Assembly: GCA_014905825.1 (NCBI GenBank)
Contig: JACGCN010000037.1
Coordinates: 434,001-498,000 of the forward strand
Length of the DNA: 64,000 nt
Source: Lyophyllum atratum
Taxonomy: Eukaryota > Basidiomycota > Agaricomycetes > Agaricales > Lyophyllaceae
Direction: 5' to 3'
Shown: positions 1 to 10,080 of the stretch, in pieces
Position numbering within the stretch: position 1 is the first letter of the stretch
How the letters are laid out: each line of letters opens with the position of its first letter
The notes under the pieces: generated by a model
Seen by the model: only the letters and a program-made list of their open reading frames with translations
The model's database searches: none
Told to the model about the DNA's origin: nothing
Translations under genes and position numbers: made by a program

Positions 1-1305
1 CAGAGCCCAGAGACCGGTATAACTCGCCGGCATGGGGATGGGTCGGTGTTGCCAATAGTCCACCTGCGGTTGCGTCTGGAGTTGAGCGGCCCGATATTTC
101 AGCGGGGTCTACAGCTGGCGCCGAAACAAAAACCGTGAAGTCGTCATCGAATCCCAAAGCTACTGCCTCGGTCTGCTCCGCTGGAGGCTTGTCCTGACCG
201 AAGTCCATGTTGGTTGGTGACGTAGATATGCCGCTTGAACTAGCTGCTGACTTCCATGGGTCATCTCGCAGCGATTCGTCTTCCTCTAGCCAACGTGCAA
301 GCTCCTGCATCTCGTCCTTTATGCGCATCCTAGTCCTTTCCGATAGTTGGCTACTAGAGTTGGACACCACTTCTTCGACCGCCGGCAAACTGTTGTCCTG
401 GGAGCTGTGGGCCCAGTCAAGGAGAACACGCTCCCGTTCCCGGGTCTTTGTCGAGGATGTTGTCTCTTTAGTTCTCGGCTGCATGGAAGGCCACATTATT
501 GTACTGAGCGCATCCGTCACCCGTGAAAGGCCCGGAATTCCTGAGGCAGCGATCGCGTTAAAGACTGGTTTGTCGACCTCTAGTTATATGTCCTTACCCT
601 CGGACCAAGAGTTGCTCTCTGGATCTTCTTCAATTCTCAACGATGGTTGTTCTTCTGTTGCATCGATGAATTCGAACCCATGAGAGGAGAGGAAAGCGTC
701 AATCTCGCTATCATCTTCTTGCTCGCCTTCGTCTGGCGCAGGCGATGCTATCGGTGGTAGCGACGTATGCGGTGGAATTCTTACTGCAAGGCAGACTTCC
801 GGCTCAAAGCCAGAGAGATCTTGAGCAATGCGCGAGACGTGGTGTTTGTATGACTGAGTGCTCTTCAACCAAACGCCATCGATGATGCATGTCCAAAGAA
901 CTGACAAACCTCTCCTGCAGACCAAACAAATACAACAGCAGGTATATTCTGAACTTGGTGAGGGCTCAGTCCGTGCATGGCGTGTGCGGCGAAGTGTACA
1001 AGTGCGGAGTAATATCTATTGGTGATCGTCCAAGGGATCTTGATCAGGCCTGAGGATGGTCCAAAAGGACCTGATGCGGGTATAGTCTCATTCACTGCTT
1101 CAGACGATGGAGGTGATGATTGCGGTTCGCGTTGATTCTGGATACCTACACCGATTTTCAAGGATTAGATTAGAGGCGGGGTATATAGATAAGCCAACAT
1201 ACGATGAATGCATGATTTTGCCTGCTCAATGGTTGAAGAAATCACTAGTATTCTACAGGATAGATTCGAGAGTGAAATATCCGTGTCTTCTGTGGCGGCC
1301 TGCAT
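1..1305 (-). CDS. Alpha/gamma-adaptin-binding protein p34-like, 3' end beyond the window
   Basis: Probably a cytosolic adaptor-complex assembly/trafficking factor of the AAGAB/p34 (fungal Irc6) family. I start it at the ATG at 1305-1303, giving MQAATEDTD followed by SCRILVISS, the conserved first beta-strand. A 57-nt-class intron leads to an exon with IPWTITNRYYSALVHF and PAVVFVWSAGE, both typical of the Rab-like N-terminal fold. The next exon has FEPEVCLAVRIPP and EIDAFLSSHGFEFIDA, the hallmark linker of this family. A GTAAGG...CAG intron at about 533-589 then joins SWSEG to IPGLSRVTDALSTIMW. The acidic/serine-rich C-terminal part runs off position 1, so the gene is partial. Assignment rests on recognised motifs only; a fungus-specific paralogue is possible. 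Confidence 0.75.
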
Positions 1306-2146
1306 CGTGGACGGAAGATCAAGAGACTCCTAGAGAGTTGTAATTGAACGTTCAAATCAAAGCGTGACTAATGTTGACGTCGGTCACGACCCGTGATTTG
1401 CGACTGTGACATGCTGTACTCAGTACTGCCACCGTGACTGGTGAGTGCCAGTGCCACTGACTGCAATGAGGCTTGCGCCTGACATGGACATCCAACCTGA
1501 CATCGATAGAATCTCCGGCATCGTTTTCTAAGGCTGGAATGCCGTCTCAGCTGTAGCACAGCTCTGCGCAGCCTCAATGATCTCATATGACAGAGGAGTT
1601 GACCTCGTTGCGGCAGCCTGACTTCAAATGACGACGGACCAATAAAACGAGACTTTCCATGGGTCAGGATAGGTACGAGTCAGGACTAACGACTCTTAGC
1701 GACCATCATTGTCACTCCCGGAAGCGCCTTTATCATTGCATATAACATGATACTCGAAATTAAGCACTTATCACGTACCGAAGGCGTCGAGAGAGCTGCA
1801 CTTACTATCGAGGGACCGGGAGTTTTTGGAACGAAAATGGCTCAAAGCGCGAGCTTAAGGATCAGATCTGAAGATCTGAAGGCTTGCAACGAGTGGGGTC
1901 CGTCCGCTCTGACAGACGATAAACACACGAATAAACAGGTTTCGCCTCTGCCCTCATGACTATCCTGATATTAGCTCCCTCTCGCTGGTCTCGCTTTCTC
2001 TTGCTGCCTACATGTGTCCTTCATCTGCTCTTCGTCTCGTTTCTTCATCTAGCTGACGACATGGCAAATGTAATCAAATGTTTCAGAAGATTTGCGTCAT
2101 CATATTTAGATTTCGCTCTATTCCCCCATCCTCCTGGTGATACGAT
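1306..2146. other. Intergenic, no gene seen
   Basis: About 840 bp between two divergent gene starts. Only short frames (around 70 codons) without motifs occur. It presumably holds both promoters; I recognise no TATA box or repeat here. Confidence 0.5.
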
Positions 2147-3011
2147 ATGCCGGGATCCTCAATTTTAACTGCTGTGGTCCCCATTTCCAATCGTCGGCAC
2201 ATCTTTCCAACGGGAAGTTGCACCTGTACTTATGATGCTGAAATCTACATCGGTGATGGGAATGCAGGACAGCCTCGATATATCAAGTCTGTCGTCCACC
2301 ATGTCGTCCCTTCCGACGAGAAGGAACCCGAAGAGGGGTCTTTTTGCTTCATATCAGGCAAGGTTGCGAGCATCGAGCCCCATACTTTTTTTGGCAACGG
2401 TTTTCCGGCTGAGGAGTACGACTTGGAGATCGACGCGTTTGTGGTATGCTTGTCCGCCCTCAATCCGAGTACAGTGATATATTCCTCATACTCTTTTCAA
2501 TTTAGTTCTATCAAATGTCTAGCTGCAGAGGCCCCAGTCCTGCCGTGGTCACGGTCAGTGGCCTAGTCAGTGAACTCAAATCCCACCGCGTCTAAGGCTC
2601 TAATCATCTCGCCAGACTGGTCAACAAGTAACATCCCATGAATTCTATCTTAACGTCACGCAGTACGTCGTCAAGGAGAGCAAGACCGCGGCGCACCGTG
2701 TACATCTTCCTGAATGTAGTCGCCTGCGCAATACTACTCTCCAAACAGGTGCCCAGGTGTCTATCATTGGCCGAATTACTGCTGCAGCTGAAGAAGTCTC
2801 GTCGGAATGTGCGGTCAAGCGTTTACCCATTGAAGTTCATGAATTAGTTTTCCTGACAGGCGGTACATGTCCACCTTCGACTGCTGTCAAAGGTGAGCGA
2901 TACATGCAGCTTCAGCACACACGCTGTAATCAATGATCACATTCAGGGAAATCCCCGGCTTGGGGTTCATGGGGAAAGTCCACTCCGGCAAAGACTTCAA
3001 GTGCTGGTTAA
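2147..3011 (+). CDS. Conserved-looking hypothetical protein, possibly OB-fold
   Basis: I do not recognise a named family. Four exons join in frame: 2147-2443, 2506-2553, 2616-2892 and 2947-3011, giving about 228 residues with a TAA stop. All three introns (about 54-62 nt) have GT-AG ends. The protein is rich in alternating hydrophobic segments suggestive of beta-strands, for example FCFISGKVASIEPHTFFGNG, YDLEIDAFV and QVSIIGRITAA. The G-(K/R)-(V/I) turns resemble OB-fold nucleic-acid-binding proteins, but that is inference. It ends in a short basic, Trp/Ser-rich tail (SPAWGSWGKSTPAK). No signal peptide or membrane segment is visible. It is convergent with the Cdc37 gene. Confidence 0.6.
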
Positions 3012-3187
3012 AGCAATTTCTGGTCTCTTTTCTCAACATCTACAGGCACGAATGAAACAGTGTACGAATACAAGGTCATTTGAATCGTTGCAGGATTTGA
3101 GGATACATATAGATTTACATACGCCACTCTATGTTGTCGGTTAGTCCAGATGGGGAGCCTCCACAATAACCAGCCACGATGGAACAT

Positions 3188-4923
3188 CTAATCAGTATCC
3201 GTAGGTTTACCGTTATGAGTCTCGTCCCTAATCCCACCCTCTGCAAAGCTCAAAATGCCCGCCATATCCAGCTTTTGCACCACGGCCTCCGCCATTTCCA
3301 CGCCCATCGTCCCCAGCACTTTATTTACAGCGTCAAGCTCTCCCTGCTTGAGGGCCTCCTGGAAGTCTTCCGGGAAAGCCTGGAACACATCCCATCGGAA
3401 CTGCAGCGCCTTTCGCACCTCCTCAAGGTCTAGGCCCTCTGTCTCGGGGCCTTCGAGGACCAATTTCTCCGGGGGTGGCCCATCAGGCACGTTGAATGAG
3501 ATAGTTTGGTTCGGGTTCTCGGGTACGAGCTGGATTTGTTCTTGCCCGGAGGATTCAGCTTGTTCTTTGAGGGAGATGTTAACGCGTTCAACGAGGTGCT
3601 TGTACGTCCCCTCCATATCGTTCACGAACACGCTCTCCGCGCGCGGGTCTGCCGCAATCATTCTGGAATGGGAAACGGGGGATAAGTGATCAAGACTGGA
3701 TTATGTAACGAGAGACGACGTACTTCTTGAAGAACACGCGCACGCCGTCGTTCCCAAGCTTCTCACAATACTGTAGCAGGAGACTCTGATGCACGCATTG
3801 CTGGGCGTACTTCGCATTGCCTGCACTCTGCGCGCGGAACGCAGCGACGAGCAGTGCATCTGAGGCGCCAGGCACAATGACATCGCGATGCGATTGGATA
3901 AATTCGAATGCTTTCTCGTATGCGCGCACAGGAATCTTCGAGAAAGCTTCAAGCGATGGTGTTAGCTCGGGTAGGGATTCGTCGTCCGACTCGCTGTCTG
4001 ACTCCGTGGGTTCTCCGTCCAGTTTGAAGGAGGTGCTTCCAGCTATGTCTTTAGGGTTGAGGACCTCATACTCCGTCGTCTTCTTAGTTTCTTTGCGCTT
4101 GCCGACCTTGGCATGGGGAATAGGCTCTGGTCGTGGGGGCGGTGGGACGTACTATGTGCGTCAATTGTAAGCTAACGACAGCGCGAGTGTTGTCTCTGAA
4201 ACCGCATACCTTATTTGAAAAGCCTTCGTGTATATCATCCGTTGTGATACGCTTCTTCTGCTCAGCCTCCTCCTTCTCGAGATCGATGGTGTCTTTATCA
4301 ATTGTATCTCTTAGGCGCTTGACATGATCCGCCACTCCGCTCGCAAGATGCTTGGCGAGCTTCTCCTCACGCTCTGCTTCGGGCGTGCCGGCTTCCTTGA
4401 CCTTTGTGCGTGTATCTTCGCCAACCTGCTTGAGTAGCGATAGTAGCATCCCGTCGTACGTTTGCTCAAATTTGGTGCTGTCATTCGTCGGCGGGCAGTC
4501 GCGTGAAGGATCCTTCGTGAGCTTTTCAACGAGAGAGTTGAAGTAAACTGTAGGAGGCGTGGAGGGGGCGGGATCGGCGAGAGTATCGGCGATTTCTTCA
4601 ATGCGGGGTAGGAGAACGTTGTTACAGGCAATCTGAGCATGCAGTTTGGCAATATGGTGCTTGCGCGTCTCACGCTTCTCGTGGATGTCGCGCTGTTTCC
4701 ATCTGTCAGTGTCATGAGGATCATGCAAGAGGTGAGTTATCAGGCCTAGAGAGCGTACAAGACACGTACCGAATTAGTGATTTTTTATCGACATTGGGAT
4801 GGCCCTCGATGTCGGAATCGTCTGACAGCTGGAGACGGAGAATGTGTGAGCCTACACGTACGAGATCATCGAGGATAGGGTCCGCACCTCGAGCTGGTCC
4901 CACTTGGAATAGTTCAAAGGCAT
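3188..4923 (-). CDS. CDC37: Hsp90 co-chaperone Cdc37
   Basis: Kinase-specific Hsp90 co-chaperone: it loads client protein kinases onto Hsp90 in the cytosol. Exon 1 (4888-4923) encodes MPLNYSKWDQLE. A short intron joins it to LSDDSDIEGHPNVDKKSLIR, so the strictly conserved N-terminus is intact, including the LSDDSD CK2-type phosphosite region. The next exon (about 4213-4700) gives the WKQRDIHEKRETRKHH coiled-coil segment. A further exon (about 3722-4152) carries the Hsp90-binding middle domain (AFEFIQSHRDVIVPGASDA, YAQQCVHQSLLLQYCEKLG). The last exon (3188-3661) is the C-terminal domain (VRKALQFRWDVFQAFPEDFQ). Total length of about 490 residues fits fungal Cdc37. An acidic linker (DGEPTESDSESDDES) separates the N-terminal and middle domains. 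Confidence 0.96.
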
Positions 4924-5251
4924 TTCGACTGAGGAAAAGATGTAGAGTAGGAAGAAAGCAGGTCAGTAAATATCAAATACTGCCTCCCAAGGCGGCTATG
5001 CATTTGGCAGATGCGGTCGAACTTTCTGGAACGCCGGAACTGCTGTGCACAGAAAGCTGCCATGGGCGCGTATCTGATACTTGTGTCTCGTATATTGCAA
5101 GTCCAGCAGCTACCTTGAGCTCGTGGTGGTCAGGGTTGATGCAGGGCGAGGGCAGGGACATTTTGAGTACTCAGTACTATAATCGGTCAAGGCATCACAA
5201 TCCTGTACAGCCACCTACTGCCCTCCCCTTACCATACTGCTCATTGTTGCA

Positions 5252-7076
5252 ATGGCATGGAAAGCCTCATTCACTCAAGGCATATCTAGCTACAAGGAGT
5301 CTCGTCTAGACGAAGCTCTAGGGCACTTCTCGCGGGTAGATGAGTTTCGTCTTATCATTGCACCGACTGCGAGCACTCACACACTCCACGCAGGCCCTCA
5401 AGGAAATGGGTGGCGATCAGCAGCACATCATTTATGACTCTCGAGCCGCGGTATATGAGAAGCTTAGGATGCCAAAGGAGGCTCTGCGCGACGCCAAGGC
5501 CGTCATCACTCTCGCGCAAGATCAGTGGCAAGGCTATGCCCGTTCAGCGCGCCTCTTCCTCCTCGCCCATAGATTTGACGCGTCTTTAAAGATGGCCAAT
5601 ATGGCCCTTGTGCGTGTCAAGTCTACGAACACGGTACGACGCTCCGAGATTTCAAAACTTAGAGACGAGATTCTTGAAGCACAGCAGGCGGAAGAAAAAC
5701 GGAAGAGGGCTGCACAGAACCAGTTTGAGAAGCTCCCCATAGAGTTGCTCGTCGAGATTTTTCGCTTGGCCATCTGGAGCAACGAGGAGCTCATTGACAT
5801 CCTACGTGTGTGCCGTTATTGGCGCAACGTCGCATGGCACGCGCCGAGTCTTTGGGAGACTCTTGTGCTCACTCCGAAGTCACCCGCCCGGAAGCTTTCA
5901 TTATGGACCAAACGATCAAAAGGGCGGATCCGCGAGCTCGAAATCAGAGCTGGTGTTGCGTCACATATTGATTGGCCGTTCCAGGAGATCAAAGACCTTC
6001 CTTGGGATAAACTCCGTGTTTGCAAAGTGGTATCATGGGACGTGGTGGGGTACCTGGAGAAACATGCGCTTGTGACGCATGCTTTTGAGGCCCTGGAAAC
6101 TCTCGAAATGTCCGAGGAACGGACCAGCCAGCGGCGCACCAGTGCCTCGCTGTTTCCTCTGCTTCAAACGACTGGGATACATTCCCTCTCCTTCTCCAAT
6201 TCCAGGTTCTCGTGGAAACAACTCTCCGCGCATTTAACAACTCTCACTATGCTCAGTGTCAGATATTGCAGCGACGATCCGGAGGATCTCCTGCCGACCC
6301 TCGAAGCTAACCCAGGCCTCGAGACCCTTATCATCCAGGACCACTTCCTCCAGACATGGCCCGCGAATACTGCATTGGTGGCCCTCCCCCATTTGAAACA
6401 TCTAGAGTTCTACGGCAACTGGGCTTCCCGTCTGCTCGAAGTCATCACCACCCCTGCCCTAGAAGTTCTCAAAGTAAAAGGCTCCCGGGATGCGCTCGAC
6501 CGTGCCTTTAACGCCTTGACAGCCGCCCTTATCCCCACGAATCTCACGCATCTTACTGTGGACAGCAGTCCTCTGGCACCCGCCTCCCTCATCCGTCTAC
6601 TAAAGCACGCGCCGGCCCTCATCCATCTCGAAATCACGCATCTATCCAAAGGTCCAAACGCCGTCGTCGAAGCCCTCGCTGGAACCCGTTCGCCCTCTTC
6701 ACCGGGGAAACACCAGTCGCCCAAAGCGGTACCGAGCGCAGGATATGGACACATTCTTTGTCCTTCTCTGACGTCCCTTAACCTCTCACACTCCCCAGAT
6801 GTACGCACCGGGCCTCTTGTACGGCTTGTTAGAGCGCGTCTCCCCCCAAAACCGACTCCTGCCACTGATGACGCTGCATCTGCCCCTCCTGAGCTCGACG
6901 CCTCAGCCATCATAGTCGACGAACCCGAGCCAGCGCCTGCAAAAGGTGCGCGGATCCTTTCGCTGGAGCTCGACGAGTGTGAGCAGATTGATGGCCAGTG
7001 GCTCCAGTGGTTCAGGGATAATGTGCCTGAGGTGAAGTGTAAGTTCAATCTTAAGAAAAAAGCGGTGTGGAAGTGA
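5252..7076 (+). CDS. TPR, F-box and leucine-rich-repeat protein (SCF substrate receptor candidate)
   Basis: Two exons (5252-5335 and 5394-7076) join in phase 0 to give about 588 residues. The N-terminus is a TPR block: FTQGISSYKESRLDEALGHF joins across the intron to ALKEMGGDQQHIIYDSRAAV, then LRMPKEALRDAKAVI and about two more helices. Residues near 130-175 are an F-box (FEKLPIELLVEIFRLA, CRYWRNVAWHAPSLWETL). The rest is irregular LRR with repeated L-x-x-L-x-L spacing and a charged, Pro/Ala-rich insert before a final LSLELDECEQIDGQWL repeat. Known F-box proteins bind Skp1 in SCF ubiquitin ligases; the TPR + F-box + LRR order resembles yeast Dia2 and fission yeast Pof3. That comparison is suggestive only. 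Starting at 5340 would lose half of the first TPR. Confidence 0.85.
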
Positions 7077-7380
7077 GCCGAGTGTGCATCCTCGAAATCT
7101 TCGTCTACGGATTATTCTGCTCGGAAATTTTAGATTCTCATCCTGAATAAGTGTATCTACAATGCAACATTCCCGCTTCCCCTGCCAACGACTGTCGACG
7201 TGACAGCGACGCGTCGTAATAATTAAAGACATTGACGCGTCAGTTATCGTTCGCTCAGACATTGTGGGGACGTGCAATGAATTAATGACTGTTCGAAAAG
7301 CGTGGCACTGGTATTGGAGGCCAGACTCGTACTCAAGTACTCAAGTGCTAATACTAATAGCCAAATTTGAAATAAGAGCA
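7077..7380. other. Intergenic, promoter region of DPH4
   Basis: 304 bp between the F-box stop and the Dph4 start, both on the plus strand. The short motif ACGCGTC occurs twice at about 7210 and 7232. No gene seen. Confidence 0.4.
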
Positions 7381-8009
7381 ATGGATGAAAAAGGTAGGGC
7401 GTGGGAAACGTGACTGGCCTTGCGCATCGCAAGTTTTTCTTGCAACATTCCTCAATCTCATCGTGGCTGCCTCAGACCAACCACCCGATTTCTACGAGTT
7501 GCTTTCACTTCCCAAGGATGCCTCCGCCGCTGATATAAAGATCGCGTACCATCGCGCGCTCTTGCGATTCCACCCTGACAAGAATCATGGCATTCCCCTG
7601 TCCAACTCGGACTCTGATTCGATATCCATTTCCCTAATTAGGGAGGCATACAGCACACTGTCTGAGCCGGAGCGTCGAAAGCAGTATGACTCTTCAAAAC
7701 GTCAGCGGAGTGCTGGAACAGGTCCCAGACCTGCCCAGGTTGTATCGTTGGAAGAGTTTGAGGAGGTCGCAGATGATATCGGCGTGGACGCGGATGTTTG
7801 GCAGCATCGATGCCGCTGTGGGGGCATATACAGGATAGCTGGTGCAGACATGGAGAAAGGGCACCATCTTGTGGGATGCAATAGCTGCTCAGAAGTAGTG
7901 TGGGTTGGCTATGAGCTTCAGACTTCTGACGAAGATGGTGAGTGTACGTGGACTGTGTGTGTATTCCGTGTAACCTTATTCAGAGGACTGGGATATCTGT
8001 AGAGGATAG
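7381..8009 (+). CDS. DPH4: Diphthamide biosynthesis protein 4 (J-domain, CSL zinc finger)
   Basis: Dph4/Jjj3 is a J-protein with a CSL-type zinc/iron site that supports Dph1-Dph2 in diphthamide synthesis on eEF2. The first coding exon is only 13 nt (7381-7393, MDEK plus one base). It joins 7476 in frame to give MDEKDQPPDFYELLSL. Exon 2 has the J-domain with the HPD motif in RFHPDKN and closing helix YSTLSEPERRKQYDSSKRQR. The C-terminus has the CSL finger: CRCGGIYRI, then GHHLVGCNSCSEVVWVGYEL, so four cysteines are present. A last exon (7984-8009) adds EDWDICRG. Length is about 166 residues, normal for the family. Its stop lies only 19 bp from the stop of the convergent cyclin gene. Confidence 0.93.
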
Positions 8010-8028
8010 GGGATAGGTGGCGCAGACA

Positions 8029-9515
8029 TCAAACGCTATGTACAACGCCCACCGGCCCAAACAAGAAGCGCACAGTCCCTTCGTTGCGACCGAGGAGCGG
8101 AACGTCGTCCCCACCGTATAGGGCGCTAGGGTCCGCGTTGCCGAGCGGCTGTCGCGGCCTTGGTGGATGTTCCGTCTCGCGCATGACAATTTTCAGTCGA
8201 ATGAGCTGGTCGGAGTTGTACGGAGAGGGTACAGACAAAGCATGGCCATGTCTTTCGTATTGATGACGGGCGGAGAGATTGGGTGAAGGTGAAGAAGGTG
8301 TGCTTGGGGATGTATTTGCAGATGTATTTTGTGTGGTTGCAAGTAGAAGGTCGATTACAGAATGCGCGATGACTACAGGCACTGTCAGCATACTACAGGG
8401 CCGGCAGAAGGTCCAGGCATACGTACCTTCCAAATCTTCCACCTGCGACTGGAATCTCCTCTCCCAATCTCCATGCTTACCCAAATATGATGCGAGATCT
8501 TGGCTAGACCGGTACTCGCCCTTACCGGGTGACAAAGGTTGTTCGAACGACGATAGAAGAGCTGCGACATATATGCTCCCGAGTGCGATTGTGTGAGGGG
8601 GGTACTGTACAGGGAGAAGAGTTCGATAGCTGGTTTTGGATTGTCAATGCAGGCCCCGTTTCAACATCATCTCACATACCAGTCAACTGCTAAACGCCAC
8701 GCTAGTTGCGTCAATTTCTTTGTAGCTGGGGACTCGTGAGGGGACTTGGCAAACCTGGAGACAGGAACAACGCACCAGCTAGCGCCCGGCCAATCTTTAT
8801 AACGTATGGGAACGGCATCCGTGATGTAAAATTAAAGCATATCGTCTCCAAAATCAGCCTCTCAATGGCCAGCAGCCGTTGGCGGTCCCGTTCAACGACC
8901 TGAGTATCAGCGTTAGCGATACGTAAGAAGACAAAATAGCCTTTTCGCACCTGAGGGTCCATTGAATCCAAGTCAACCTCCCCTCCTGGATGCTTCGACT
9001 TTGCTGCAAGCTCCGGGAATCGCACAGCGTATGAAACGGCAAGCAATTCTCGCGGTTTCTTGAGCGTGTCATGCATTTTCGTCGAAACATACAGGGCTGC
9101 TAGCGATACATCCTGCTCACTGATCTTTAGACTTTGCGACGTGCCAGGAATTCACAGAAAAGACGCACATGGTAGTTGAAATCCTTCCTAGGGAAGAAGA
9201 GATGAAATCGGTGGTACAGGTTCTGAGCTGTAGCTGTCGTTCTCCTTGGGCTGTTTTCGCGGAGATGAAGGTGAGCTAGGCTGTATGTATGGAACGCGAG
9301 TAAGAGTGAACGCACAATCCGATACGCGCCCCTAGTGCTTCTAGAAAACCACAGGCACTCTGTCTAGTTTTCTCCTCTTGCGTCTCAGTGAGTTTTCCAC
9401 GTTGCTTCTCGGAGAGATACTTGACCTCGGCCGGGGTGAAGTATGGGTGGTGGTACTTTGACGAGGAAGCAGGGAGTTGCGTGGGCGACTGGGCCCTGGA
9501 GTGAATTGGATCCAT
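8029..9515 (-). CDS. CTD kinase-I cyclin subunit, Ctk2-like
   Basis: Cyclin partner of the Ctk1/Lsk1 kinase that phosphorylates the RNA polymerase II C-terminal domain. Start is ATG at 9515-9513, giving MDPIHSRAQSP. A cyclin box spans several exons: YFTPAEVKYLSEKQRGKL, TAQNLYHRFHLFFPRKDFNY, then SLAALYVSTKMHDTLKKPRE. Next come VVERDRQRLLAIERLILETI and CFNFTSRMPFPYVIKIGR, diagnostic of Ctk2/Lsc1 type cyclins. The following exon has SPATKKLTQLAWRLAVDW and HTIALGSIYVAALLSSFE, the second cyclin fold. A low-complexity Ser/Thr/Pro stretch precedes the C-terminal VRFLFGPVGVVHSV. Cyclin L or K would be the alternatives, but the ERDRQRLLAIERL signature favours Ctk2. Confidence 0.85.
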
Positions 9516-10080
9516 TGGCTTGCTGATAGCTTTCTGCAATTGTCGACAACGTTAGTTGTTAACAGGAGTAGATCGTTACATAGTCACGGGCTGCATCCAT
9601 AACTTCATGGTCCAAGTCTATTTTTAAATTCCGCTACGCTCACTGGCAGCGGCCACCTTTGTCGACCTACTTACAACTTGCATGGCCTCGGTCTGTGTAT
9701 AAGTATGCTCACCCTCTACTATCTTATTGAAAACCACCTCGCCCTATAGCTAGCCTGATATTCTCGCCTCATTCTGCGGTGTTGGCGCTTGACCTCCGTG
9801 GCGCCTTCTGCGCTGTCGACTCCTTAGATTGTGCTGATCGAACTTTCATTGCCCCTACTGCACGAAACACCGGTGTCTCGAGGATCAGACCATGTCCTCG
9901 CAAGTAACACAATCGGCTCTAGCGCCGGAACGCTCATCAGCGGGCGTCTAACTATCAACAGAGATGCCAACTTGAAGTCACGTTGGAAACCTAACAGGGG
10001 TGATCACTGCCAGGCCTTGTAAGTTAGCTGTCTTTTTAATGCTTCACCTCTACGGCACCCGACGCAATCTATGAAGGACC
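9516..10080. other. Intergenic between cyclin and NACHT gene
   Basis: 565 bp between divergent genes. A frame of about 60 codons at 9831-10022 has no motif and no ATG context that convinces me. Presumed promoter of the NACHT gene. Confidence 0.4.

Noticed and set aside
207..683. Plus-strand frame of about 158 codons
   Set aside because: Antisense shadow of the p34-like coding sequence.
2590..2615. 26-nt intron in the beta-rich hypothetical gene
   Set aside because: Too short for spliceosomal removal; the donor at 2554 (GTCAGT) gives a 62-nt intron with the frame kept.
3255..3689. Plus-strand frame of about 144 codons
   Set aside because: Antisense to the Cdc37 C-terminal exon.
6410..7048. 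Minus-strand frame of about 212 codons
   Set aside because: Antisense to the F-box/LRR coding exon, with low-complexity Ser/Gly composition and no motif.
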